Shown here piece by piece: positions 44,031-53,674 of a stretch of 64,000 nt of DNA (positions are counted from its first letter, which is position 1; each line of letters begins with the position of its first letter). The DNA comes from Asparagopsis taxiformis (lineage: Eukaryota; Rhodophyta; Florideophyceae; Bonnemaisoniales; Bonnemaisoniaceae), in assembly GCA_030407315.1 (NCBI GenBank), contig JALQPE010000582.1, positions 34,894-98,893 of the forward strand, written 5' to 3'. The position numbers and the translations under genes were made by a program. Below the pieces are notes generated by a model. The model had not been told where the DNA came from and did no database searches. It saw nothing but the letters and a program-made list of their open reading frames with translations.

Positions 44031-44120
44031 AGACCGTCGTCTGTAGCGTAGCACGTAGCTTTTCGTTAACGTAAAAGAGCTCAACCTCGTTGGTTGTCGT
44101 TATGCTCGTAGCAACTTCTA

Positions 44121-44134
44121 GGTCGAGAGACCAG
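44121..44134 (-). other. candidate primer binding site of the gypsy element
   Basis: Just inside the 5' LTR, the coding strand reads C then TGGTCTCTCGACC. The TGG start is as expected for pairing with a tRNA's CCA end; I could not name the tRNA. Confidence 0.5.
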
Positions 44135-44793
44135 TGTGGAACAACGTTAGTTCTAGATAGCTGGTACGAGCTACGGACACGCTGTCCTTACGAAACGAAA
44201 CGAGCAGTCCACCCGCTGGTGTTTGACTGTATTGTTAGAACGGTAGAAGGTAGAGTGGTTAGCGAGTAGACACGAGCGTCACGACGCAACAATCCACGCG
44301 AGGATTACGTTAGCGAACGAGGTGGTACGTCACCGGAGGCGCTCTCAACCAAGCCCGGAGGCACTACACGCAATCAGCCTTACGTGCGGCGATGGGTAGG
44401 GAGTACGCAGCTCGACGGAGACGAAGCCTCGCTAGGCAAAACGTAAACGTAAAACGTAGAAGTCAGTCGTAGACTAGAGCCGTTGCTCGATCGTTGTATT
44501 GTCCCCTTTCCCTCCCGGCACGATGCCAATACCTATATGGCCACGATGGCATCGCTTTACAGTGTAAACACTGCTCGTAACGTCCCCGAATGGGAAAGGA
44601 CCTTGTGGGTCACACGTAGGGACCCGTTGGTCCGTTGGCCGTTGCCAATACGTTCGTTGCACACGTGTGCCGGTTGCGCGCGCGCATGCGCCAGCAATGT
44701 TCGTGCATTGCTGTCGCCGGTCGTATCCGCCGAAATTCGAATTCCGCGGAAAACGTAAATATTTGCGATTTCGGACTTGCCACGTATACTACA
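44135..44793 (-). repeat. 5' LTR of the gypsy element
   Basis: 659 bp, nearly identical to 34075-34733. Confidence 0.97.
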
Positions 44794-44798
44794 TGCGC
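44794..44798. repeat. target site duplication of the gypsy element (right)
   Basis: TGCGC, matching 34070-34074. Confidence 0.95.
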
Positions 44799-46859
44799 TA
44801 TTGATGTCATCATAGTCTGAATTGGTCTTGCCTTTCTCCCTCCGCGTGTTGAAGGGTGGATCGGTGAGCACAAGTTGTGCTTGTCCATCAATAGTATTCC
44901 CTGAAAGCATGCCAATGGAATCAGTGTTAACCTGGTGCACTAACCTCGAGGCTGTACAGTTGTAAGCCACGCAAAATCTCTTCATGACCTTTTTCAATTG
45001 CACAATATGATCCGGTACCCCCTCTTCCTCACCCACTGCCTCCGCTGACGGTGTATCCTCCGCAACATCTTGCATAACCGTGTCCATTGCGGACGAAGCC
45101 CTCCCATCCATGCTGGATTTATACTGGGATCCAGAGTCATTGGTAGGTTTCCTTCCACCTGTACCTAAACGGCGAGTGCTGTGCTGCATTGATTCATTCG
45201 ACTCAAGACGATCTCTTTCTCGAGAAAGAGATCTGGATGCTGCGTTGCGCTGTTCAGTCTCGTAGAGAATTTTCAAGTCGGAGACATCAACTGGCTTCAC
45301 ACGCATTTCACGGTTCCAGTTCTTCCATACCTTGAGTCTTTCGTGACCATCCAATGCGATGGATTGTTCAATTCTTGCTTCGATGAAGGCGTTCAATCCG
45401 AACCGGTCAGGCTGATGGAAAATTTAGTGCGCAGCCCTTCCATCTGGTTCGTACTTGATCCGAATACATCAATGCCTATCATACAGTCATACACAGACAC
45501 TAGTACGGCTTCTGTCAAAGACCTCAACCTTGCATCAACAGAGATATCCAAAGTGCCTGGATAACCTGCATTCTCGCGGAGTTTCACTACCGGGGACGGA
45601 AGCAGAAGATCTGAGTAGTGGTCAGGATGTGCCCACCCGTCAGTACGATTAGCAAAACAGATGAATTGGAATTTCTCAGAGTCGAAAACCATGTATGGGC
45701 GACATATCATGTAGGCGCTTTCGAAGCCCAGAATCATCGCTGTTGTATCCCAGGCAGACATGACCCTTTCCAAAACGACACCCACAGACTCTCCGTTTGC
45801 TCTTGTGCGCTGGAAAGGGGCGAATGTAGAAGTCTCTGTATCCCTCCCAGTTCTACGACGCTTCCTACCCCGGCGAATGGGTGCATTTCTGCGTCTAGTG
45901 AGGGCAATGTGCACAAATGAAATCATAAACATCAGCCTTCCAAATACTTTGTCTTCTTCTGTTAATGTTCTACCCTGTGCACTTCTTCCAGAACGAAAAT
46001 ACTCACAGGTGAGGACTTCGCGACACAATGGAGAAGCAATTTCACCACTTGTAGACATCCCAAACAACTGCTCGCCGACTGATGCTCTTTTCTCGAGAGA
46101 TGTGGGAAACTCCTTCATCGCAAAATTGTTCTGAACTTCCACCGGCCTTCCCCATACAATACAGAACAACTGCCACAGACAGCGAACCATTTTGGGATTG
46201 GGTTCTTCTATGCGACTGTAGGGGCGAAGCACACGAAGAATTGACAAGCAACTCTCGTACTGTGGCTGCCTCAGCACAGTTTCTGCCAAATATTCGCGCT
46301 GAGATCCCACGGCGAGCCATCGCCTAATGGATGGCATATTCACGTCGCGAATTGTAACCATGCTTGAGCTTCCTTGTTTTTCACCTGCGTTTCGCTCCCA
46401 GTACCCATCTCTAAGATCCAAAGTAAGATTCAGGTACTCAATGAAAGTCATCCTCTTCTGCCTGGATGCCATATCGTTCGCGTTTGATGCTTTCACACTA
46501 TCTAGAAGGAAAGCAGCACTTGTAATCGGAGATATGTCGACTTCTTCTTCAATCATAGGAACAGTGAAATCACGCGGAAGCTCACCGTTCTCTATGAGCT
46601 TGATTACAGCTTTCGAACGATGCGCACCATCCAGCACCTCTACCTCACCGGCAATGATCCGACCGGTAATTGGGTTGTTGTCATTGTGGCCGTAAACCTG
46701 AATGCTCTCGGCAATAACATCGACGTGCCTGTAGTCGATTTCTCGAATCTCGACATATCTTTTGATCTTGAATGGGTCGATGTGCAATAGCCCATTGCGC
46801 CGCTCACCATGAAGGGGACGCCCAGAGGTGCTCGCTGTATTTCTCTTCTCAGAGGCCAT
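44799..46859 (-). pseudogene. 5' part of the split ParB-DNA methyltransferase-SET gene
   Basis: ATG at 46857-46859. Residues about 30-110 form a ParB/sulfiredoxin-like domain (IREIDYRHVDVIAESIQVYG, EVLDGAHRSKAVIKL). A helical region with a basic patch (RRGRKRRRTGRD) runs to 45393, where the frame shifts by one base (TGA at 45393-45395; family sequence resumes as NAFIEARIEQ). After a Ser/Arg-rich linker comes the methyltransferase catalytic motif IV, VLTDPPFNTRR (about 44841-44875). Motif IV before motif I is the beta-class order of N6-adenine/N4-cytosine DNA methyltransferases. The gypsy LTR begins right after the DDINSA codons. ParB domains fused to such methyltransferases are known from phages and bacteria, so an ancient transfer is likely. 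Confidence 0.75.
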
Positions 46860-47101
46860 CGAGAAATAGATTCTTCACCTCAATCAGCCACCAGCAGAAA
46901 ACAATCTTCTCTCCTACCTGCTGTTAAAAACCTTCGGCAACGATCTTGATAAACCTTAAATGCACAGTTAAAGAGTTAACCTGAATATTTTCAGGTATAC
47001 TTTGGCTAGGTAGGGTACGTAATGAGGAATAATTAGGTTCTTCGGCGGCCTTTCAATACAATTATTTCGCCAACGGACATTTCCATTTTTGTTTTGAATT
47101 T

Positions 47102-47173
47102 GAAGTCCCCTCGAGAGATTGAGTTTGAAATCTGCCATCGGAGATTTCAAAACCAATCTCTTGAGAGGACTTC
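47102..47173. repeat. hairpin-forming inverted repeat, 32-bp arms
   Basis: Arms GAAGTCCCCTCGAGAGATT... and ...AATCTCTTGAGAGGACTTC with about four mismatches and an 8-base loop GCCATCGG. It lies in the divergent gap 46860-47590 between the ParB-methyltransferase gene and the 47591 gene; may be a small inverted-repeat element or a regulatory hairpin. Confidence 0.75.
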
Positions 47174-47465
47174 ATCTTCTGTTCGAACTTGTAGACTCGT
47201 TCTTACAACCAGTATATAAATATACATATTGATTTCACTGCATCATTCTCGATCCCTGCGTCTCTTTATACATACACGTCTAGGTTCCGTTATATTGCCA
47301 CAGCGAAAAATACACCCAATCTACTGGTAATGGCTTCGAGCAGCTCGGAATAAGATCTTTATTATATGGTGATGAATGTTGAAGAGAGATGATCATCACG
47401 ATGTTGGTCTCCCATGTCGCTTGGGACAGGTGTTAGTAATTTATAACCGTTACGAGTTATGCAAG

Positions 47466-47473
47466 TATAAAAA
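47466..47473 (+). promoter_or_regulatory. TATA box of the 47591 gene
   Basis: TATAAAAA about 120 bp upstream of the ATG. A second TATATAAA lies farther up at about 47213. Confidence 0.5.
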
Positions 47474-47590
47474 TAGTAACCTACCAATTTTCTCTCTATC
47501 ATTCCACACGGATACAAGCTGTACAGTTTCGTCATCTTTCCTGTTTCCTCAGTCGATACCTCTTCCATTCTTTTCCTGGGAATACCCATT

Positions 47591-48979
47591 ATGCAAGACC
47601 CAACAGACTTTGTCTCCGAAGGATCATTCATTGAAGTAGAATGGAGTTTACGAACGAGAGGAAGGAAACAGAAAAAGGTTTGGTGGGGCGCCAAAGTTTT
47701 GAGTACTGCCAAGCCGGACGCGTCCAGAGAACATCGTTTGACTGGAAACTTGTTTGTTACGCTGCAATATCAATCTGAACACGGTTTCGACCAGTCAGTC
47801 TCTACAGCAAAATTATTCAAGAACAATTCGCTGCTGGACATTGACTCTGGAAACATGCTACGTTGGAGGTTTGGAGAGCAACTAGCACTAGAGCAGACGA
47901 TCTCGTCTGCGGGTGAAGACAGTTTCCATAAAAAAGACTGCAAAGAAAACTTGTTGAGTCGATCCAAGTCCGAGCCGCGCTTAGTTTGCGATGAGAGTCC
48001 TCCTGGTCCTAACATCAATGAGGACATATCCAAGCTGTTTCAAAAGGTATCCTACCTCGAAAGGCAGATTCTCAACTGTCGCGGTTCATCAAGCGCTACT
48101 GGACCCATCTTCGGAAACTTTGTGTGCGACTACCTGTTCCAGAGAGTTGGCTTAAAACTGGACAAACCCCTGTCCTCCAAAATCACGAAGTCTGAAACAG
48201 GCCGGGAAGTGAGCTCCTTGGTGCAAGACTATGTGACGGCAAGAGCAGATTGCTCGCTTGAACAGTTTTTACAACTTTCCAGGCTATGCGAAGAGAAGAA
48301 CAACCCAAACACAATTTTCCTGCCGAGCGTCGAGGCGGTTCGAATTTCAACTGGGAGAGATAAAGAGCTATCGATCCACTTTGGAACATACTATGACCTC
48401 TGCAATACTTTAGCTCCTTCCATGTCTACATGCACGAACTCTACTATCCTCAAGTGGAAGAAAACACGACACGATTCTGGGTCTTCTGTCATTAGAGTTT
48501 TGGGAACTCTAGCAGACAGTGCTTCAGAAGATTTTATTCCATCTACAAAGGCTGTTCTTGTTGGTTCCTCTTTATACAGGAGATCTGAAAACATGAGTAG
48601 TACTGTCGTTCTTACTCGAGAATCTGATGAATACGACTATGTCAATTGCAGCTATTCGTATCCTTTGGAAGCTCGCTTCCTCTCAAGTCGAGAAATGCAG
48701 GAGAACTTTGAGCTGCCGGATAGCAAAAATTTCAAACTGGCCAACTCGTTCTCACTGACCTGGAAACCTGTTCAAGGCCCTCGTCCATATGGAACTTTCG
48801 AGCGCGTTCTCAAGAATGTTGTGTTGGGAACTGCATACTTGAACCTCCCAGCATGCATTTTCAGTGGACACACCATCTGCAGCGAGCTAGACACAATTGG
48901 ACATGACGTTATCGTTGGACAGAATAGTTCCCCTGTCGATGCACCTCATCCTACCGTACACGATGTCGCCTCCGAGTAA
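47591..48979 (+). CDS. hypothetical 462-aa protein with possible Tudor/agenet-like N-terminus
   Basis: Intact ORF from the first ATG after the TATA box. Residues 8-75 read as a small beta-barrel: GSFIEVEWSL, KVWWGAKVLS, LFVTLQYQ, GFDQSVSTAKLF. That pattern (E-V-x-W, W-W-G-A-x-V) is like Tudor/agenet chromatin readers, but the resemblance is by eye and weak. Then a short linker, a helix at about residues 140-155 (ISKLFQKVSYLERQI), and about 300 residues with no recognised domain. No membrane segment or signal peptide. It is divergent from the ParB-methyltransferase gene and convergent with 49585-51108, with palindrome repeats at the convergence. Confidence 0.6.
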   Translation: MQDPTDFVSEGSFIEVEWSLRTRGRKQKKVWWGAKVLSTAKPDASREHRLTGNLFVTLQYQSEHGFDQSVSTAKLFKNNSLLDIDSGNMLRWRFGEQLALEQTISSAGEDSFHKKDCKENLLSRSKSEPRLVCDESPPGPNINEDISKLFQKVSYLERQILNCRGSSSATGPIFGNFVCDYLFQRVGLKLDKPLSSKITKSETGREVSSLVQDYVTARADCSLEQFLQLSRLCEEKNNPNTIFLPSVEAVRISTGRDKELSIHFGTYYDLCNTLAPSMSTCTNSTILKWKKTRHDSGSSVIRVLGTLADSASEDFIPSTKAVLVGSSLYRRSENMSSTVVLTRESDEYDYVNCSYSYPLEARFLSSREMQENFELPDSKNFKLANSFSLTWKPVQGPRPYGTFERVLKNVVLGTAYLNLPACIFSGHTICSELDTIGHDVIVGQNSSPVDAPHPTVHDVASE

Positions 48980-49089
48980 AACGTTTTCTATCTTTTCTAG
49001 ATGGGTCTACAAGACTGTTCAGAGTTAGTCAACCTCGATTAAGTCGATGGTATCCATCGATACATGCTCCGTATCTTTCTGGCCTGTTC

Positions 49090-49275
49090 CTTCGTCCAGG
49101 GACTGTCTGCATTCTGTAACAATGATTGCCCTCCACTTGGCAAAATATCCCTGAAAATAATACCGGGTATTATTCTTAGGTTTCGTCCAGGGATCGCCTG
49201 TAGCCGGTACGAATGATTGCCCTCCACTTGGCAAAATATTCCTCAAAATAATACCCGGTATTATTTTCCGCACTA
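49090..49275. repeat. two tandem units with the AATAATACC palindrome
   Basis: Two roughly 90-bp units: TCCAGGGA...GATTGCCCTCCACTTGGCAAAATAT...AAAATAATACC. Palindromes are at 49154-49174 and 49245-49267 (the second with centre CCCGG). The unit's outer sequence differs from that at 28.5 kb, but the palindrome core is the same. It sits between two converging genes; the rest of 48980-49584 shows nothing. Confidence 0.8.
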
Positions 49276-49584
49276 CTCTGCCAGGTGGAGCTACGGCATT
49301 GGATGGGACTGCACAGGCCCCGAAGCTACTAGAGGCGTGCTCAATGACAGGGTAAAACTCTTAACCGTAGTAGACATGACGCTTTCTAGTCGCAGAGTGA
49401 GCTGAAAAATAAGAACGATAGCTATTGTTTCCAGTACACCATGTAGTACGTAGCATGCTGCGGTGCACCTTTTCCACGCACATCCTAGACAGTTTCACAT
49501 CTAAAGGTTTTTATTTCTCTTAAGTCTCTCGTAGTAGTCGGTTCCCTTCAAAGGCTATGAAACTTTACTTCTACGCTTCCATTA

Positions 49585-51108
49585 TCAATCTTCCTCATCA
49601 AGGAAAACTTCAACGTAGCTTTCACTCCCATCTTCTTCATTTCCATGTCCGCTATCCTCCTCAAACGCGGTACTACGCTGTTCCAAGTGTTGTTCATCGA
49701 ATTTTTCGTTAGTAATTGTCAGTACATCTTCACAGAGATGCCTCTTACAGATTCGGTCACTCGGCAACATCGCCTTTCCTAATTGTTTGAGCTCGTCTTG
49801 TACACTTTCTTCGAAGGTCTGACCTGATTGTACCTTGAAAATTCCTAGAATCCCGGAAGCGATTGCATAGACAAATCTGAGTGAATTGCAGGAACGTCGC
49901 AGGAAAACCATTCTACTCGTGCATTGAAGGAAAGCAATTGCAGTGTTCAGGGCTACCTCCAGGATATTGATTCTCCTTCGAATCATCCTTTTGGCCACAC
50001 ATCCCGATATCTCGACTTCGTACTGAATGATGACAACCATCTCTTTCCGCTCAGCGATGAATTGTATCAAGATCTCGGAATTCTTGTCATCCACAACTTT
50101 CCGTTCCTCAGGCCTTAGATTTCCGTTGGTCACACGGGTATCGGGGATAACATCCATATCTCGAATGAGATCGTGAGTTGGAAACTCGAAAGTGATAGAG
50201 GCGTCCGTTTCCAAGACTAGAGCGAACCCCAGTTCGACAAGGAATCGATGGCGCACCTGCTCTCTAGACTTGTTCAGGAAACCGAGCACCTTTGTCAGCG
50301 CAACTTTCGTAACAGCCAAAGATATTTCACGCTTGCTCAACTGTCCACCATTTCCATCTGTTTTCCTCCGCTTCCTAGCCCCTCCGTCAATGCTTCCTGC
50401 AGGCTGGTTTCGGCCATCGCCAGTGGCACCATAAACAACTTCTTCGATTATTTTGTCCGGAATGTACTTGTTCTCCTTCCAGACGTTGAACGCATTCGAA
50501 TCGCGTCCAGAGCTCGAGCCTTCCACTGTACGGCCTGTACCCGACTTTTCCTTCTGAATGTTCCGCAGGAGAGACATCACCACTTGGAATCGAAGCTCGA
50601 TGTTGTTCTTCCCGGTGTTGGATTGGAACACATCTCTCTTGTCATTGCTCTGCTTCGCAAACATCATTGCAGAGAGCAGCCTGCAACCACGGAGGTCGTA
50701 GATTCCTTGGTTGGTGTAAATTGTCGCCCCAGCATCAATCTTGTCGACCAGCAAAGGTACAACAGTTCCAAATACTGCACACAGAAAATTGTAAGAAAAC
50801 GATAGTTCTGCTGACTGCGAGATGCGCAAACGGTCCCTGTCCTTGTCAGTCATCCCCTTCTTCGAATTGCCCTGACTCTGCTGTAATAAACCATCACAGA
50901 TGTCTTTCACACCCTGTAATTCCGTTACTATAAACTCGACGCGACTCATCAGCTTTTCGATTTGCTGGCGTTGGGACGTTCGATCATCGTCGATTTCATC
51001 CATCCTCTCCCCAATACGACGAACTTCCCCAGTCACTGTCCTGAATCCCTCTCGAATAATCCCTGCTAGGCAGTCATTTGGATTTTCCTCACGACGCTGA
51101 GATTCCAT
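49585..51108 (-). CDS. hypothetical 507-aa coiled-coil protein
   Basis: Intact ORF from ATG 51108. Residues 15-75 form a heptad-rich helix (EVRRIGERMDEID, QQIEKLMSRVEFIVTELQGV), probably a coiled coil for oligomerisation. The middle includes a basic Gly/Arg/Lys patch (GGARKRRKTDGNGG) that could be a nuclear signal. Several helices follow and a strongly acidic Glu/Asp tail closes it. No known family recognised. In CACTA-type elements a second protein binds the subterminal motifs; this gene lies next to the right palindrome array and could do so, but this is position-based inference. Confidence 0.6.
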   Translation of the reverse strand: MESQRREENPNDCLAGIIREGFRTVTGEVRRIGERMDEIDDDRTSQRQQIEKLMSRVEFIVTELQGVKDICDGLLQQSQGNSKKGMTDKDRDRLRISQSAELSFSYNFLCAVFGTVVPLLVDKIDAGATIYTNQGIYDLRGCRLLSAMMFAKQSNDKRDVFQSNTGKNNIELRFQVVMSLLRNIQKEKSGTGRTVEGSSSGRDSNAFNVWKENKYIPDKIIEEVVYGATGDGRNQPAGSIDGGARKRRKTDGNGGQLSKREISLAVTKVALTKVLGFLNKSREQVRHRFLVELGFALVLETDASITFEFPTHDLIRDMDVIPDTRVTNGNLRPEERKVVDDKNSEILIQFIAERKEMVVIIQYEVEISGCVAKRMIRRRINILEVALNTAIAFLQCTSRMVFLRRSCNSLRFVYAIASGILGIFKVQSGQTFEESVQDELKQLGKAMLPSDRICKRHLCEDVLTITNEKFDEQHLEQRSTAFEEDSGHGNEEDGSESYVEVFLDEED

Positions 51109-51419
51109 CTTCCGTCAAACTTCGCCTCTCCTTCCAATCGCAGAGTGTCACTCCAAACGCTTTTCCTGCAACGAGAATGCTAGCAATAGTAACAAATAAT
51201 GCCAACTACTCTACTCATATCCTCGGAAAACGACCGATTTTCTCCTACCTTTTTTGTAACGGTCATTTCCATGTGACCATGCATCCTCTACACTTCTCAC
51301 TACTAGTAGCTTCAGAATAGTTTCCTCTCTTCTCTACTTGAACTCACATGCGAACACGTTGTACAACCCTATCCTGGACAACTATTGCAACATTGAATCT
51401 CAGAAAATACCAATCACCA

Positions 51420-51785
51420 ATTACTATCAAGGCAGTACTTGCAGGCAGTACAATTCACTGCCGGAGCCAGTATATTTTACTGCCTGATTCTAATGCCAGG
51501 TCATTTGCCAGGGCAGTACTGTATGGCAGTACATTCCATTGCAAAAATCATCAAAAATCACTGCATTGCACTACTGCCCTGTGGTACCAGCAAAAATCAC
51601 TAGAATTTGCTATCGTACAGTACTGAATTCTGCTACATACCGTACTGCCAGGAAATTTTGTATTTTACTGCCTGCAGCACTAGAACTGAAAAAATTAAAA
51701 TAGTAATTTTACTGCCTGAGGCACTACATTGCTCAGACAGTGATTTTTACTGCCTCAGGCAGTAAATTTACTACATTTTTTGATC
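51420..51785. repeat. array of GGCAGTA/TACTGCC palindromes (right array)
   Basis: About 15 GGCAGTA or TACTGCC words, many paired as TACTGCCTGAGGCAGTA-like palindromes. GGCAGTACAATTCACTGCC near 51451 closely matches the left array at 18.03 kb. Its far end abuts the broken copia reverse-transcriptase frame at about 51786. The stretch 51109-51420 is AT-rich with no gene. Confidence 0.7.
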
Positions 51786-53030
51786 TCAAACCCAGTAGTG
51801 TTTCTGGAGGTCGCCGCGAACATTGCAGCGTGTTTTGCGGGAAATGGGGTTGCCATCAGAGTCTGTCTTAGTCTTTAGCACTGTTTTGTAAGGGAGGATT
51901 TTTGTATTTGGTGGTAGCGATGAGCGCGGAACATATGTAATCGTACCTCTTTGTTCGAGGTTTTCGAGTTCTGCATCCCATGATTTTGCACATTCCGCGC
52001 TATCGGGCGCTTGTCTGGCTTCGGATAGTGTTTTCGGTGATGTAAAGTTTTGTGATGTAACGGGTTGTGTGGCATGGTGTGCTTGAGGTGGTAATGATGA
52101 GGTTGATACTGTTCTAGTCGGGTCGGTATGAGGATCATACAGTTTGAAATCGTGAACCCTGCATCGCGACACTGTGTTGGTGGATTTGTCATATACATAG
52201 TAGTGAGTGGTATCGTAGCGGCCTAAGTATTGCATTAATGTTGCTCTGGGTTGTAGTTTGGTGAGTGGTCGGCGGTTGAAGACGTATCCATATTGGCCAA
52301 ATGGGAGGAAGTTGGAGACGTCGGGGATTGAGTTGGTCCAGAGTGATATGGGCGTTTGGCCATGGGCTGAGTGGGGAGCGTGATTATGGTGTTCGGTGGC
52401 TGCTCGTAGCGCATAATCCCACAGTTGATGTGGCAATTGTGACGAGTGGAGCATTGAGCGGACAGTGTCTAGAAGAGTTCGGTTGACTCTTTCGGCCAAT
52501 GAATTCTCTTGTGGGGTATAGGGTGTGGTGGGGTGCGTAGTGACATGTGCCTGGTTGTAGAATGTTTGAAGATCGTTCGAGAAGTATTCACGGCCATTGT
52601 CCATTGTAATGTCAGTTATACGATACGGCGTGGTGTGGTGGATGTGTGATATAAAATCTTTGAGATGTGCTGCCGCCAAATTTTTGCGAGGTGCAATGTG
52701 AACGTGGAGATATCGGCTATATTCGTCTATGAACGTCGCAAAGTATAGGTTCTTGTCGAGAGATGCAACAAGGAATGGTCCGCAGATGTCAGTGTGTATG
52801 TGGGAGCATAGAGAGGCTGAGCGTTTCCTGGGATGGAAAGGGGCGGAAACTTGTTTACCGACTGCGCATCCGGTACAGGTAATTTTTGGCGGTGGTTCTT
52901 TTAAAGTGTCAGGGAGACCAGTGACGAGTCCTTTGATGGCTAGTTGATGGATTCGTGAGGGGTGTAAGTGTCCGAGGCGAAGGTGCCAATTGTGGTAGTC
53001 TTGGACTTTTCGTGTGTGGTTTAGGTGTCA
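51786..53030 (-). pseudogene. copia integrase and start of reverse transcriptase
   Basis: Open frame from about 53030 with no early ATG, so part of a polyprotein. Zinc module WHLRLGHLHPSRIHQLAIKG and CTGCAVGK. Catalytic residues in HTDICGPF, MDNGREYF and NSLAERVNRTLLDTV. Then the linker and the RT entry RKTRCNVRGDLQKHYW, where the element is broken off. Between 53030 and 53670 the minus frames are Pro/Thr/His-rich with stops, a worn polyprotein stretch. Confidence 0.85.
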
Positions 53031-53674
53031 CGATTGAAGGTGTGACCTGTTGTGTGGGTGTTGCTGAACGGGTCTTCTCGGTGTGTGTGGTGGAGACAAT
53101 GTTCTGTGTTCGTGGATGAGACGAGGAATGCGTGGGTGTGGGGGGCATCGGAAGGGGTTTGGTGGGCTGGGATGGTGCGGGTGGTTTAGCGGTTGATGCA
53201 GAGCGGTGTAACGGTGTAGTGGATGTGGGTTATGGCGTATTTGGTCTGCGTGGCGGAGGACTGGGTGTGAGGAGATTTGGTTGTGGTGGGGGTGGACGTT
53301 TGACGGATGTTGGTCGAGTAGTTCTAGGGGGAATATTAGAAACGTGTTTTGTGGTACGGACGGTATTGCGCGTCGCAGCGCGGAATGGTTTGGGGACGGT
53401 GGCGTGTGCTTTTGGGGGTGTTTGCCGTGATTGGGTAGGTGGTTTGGCAGAGGATTTCGGCAGTTGGTATGTGCGGATGCCATGACATTGTGAGATATGT
53501 TTAGCTGTGAGTGTTCTATTTAACTCATGCGAGTTGTCACGTTTGCGTTTGGTGCCACGAGTAGCAGTGAGAAAGTACAGTCCATGATGTCGTGGAGCTT
53601 TGGCTTGTGTGATCTCTGGAGGTGGGGGCGGTTGTGGTTTTGTTATGTATGCAGCCAGTTTCTGGAAAACAACA

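Larger units (their letters stand above)
34075..44793 (-). mobile_element. Ty3/gypsy chromodomain LTR retrotransposon, 10.7 kb
   Basis: Complete element on the minus strand: 659-bp LTRs (three differences, about 99.5% identity), TG...CA ends, 5-bp target duplication TGCGC, gag with zinc knuckle, protease, reverse transcriptase/RNase H, then integrase followed by a chromodomain. The order RT-RH-INT marks Ty3/gypsy, and the chromodomain places it near the chromoviruses. High LTR identity means recent insertion. Gag, protease and RT frames overlap or shift, and pol has two further frame breaks near 38.69 and 38.37 kb, so this copy may no longer move alone. Removing it with one duplication restores an open frame in the host gene. 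Confidence 0.97.
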
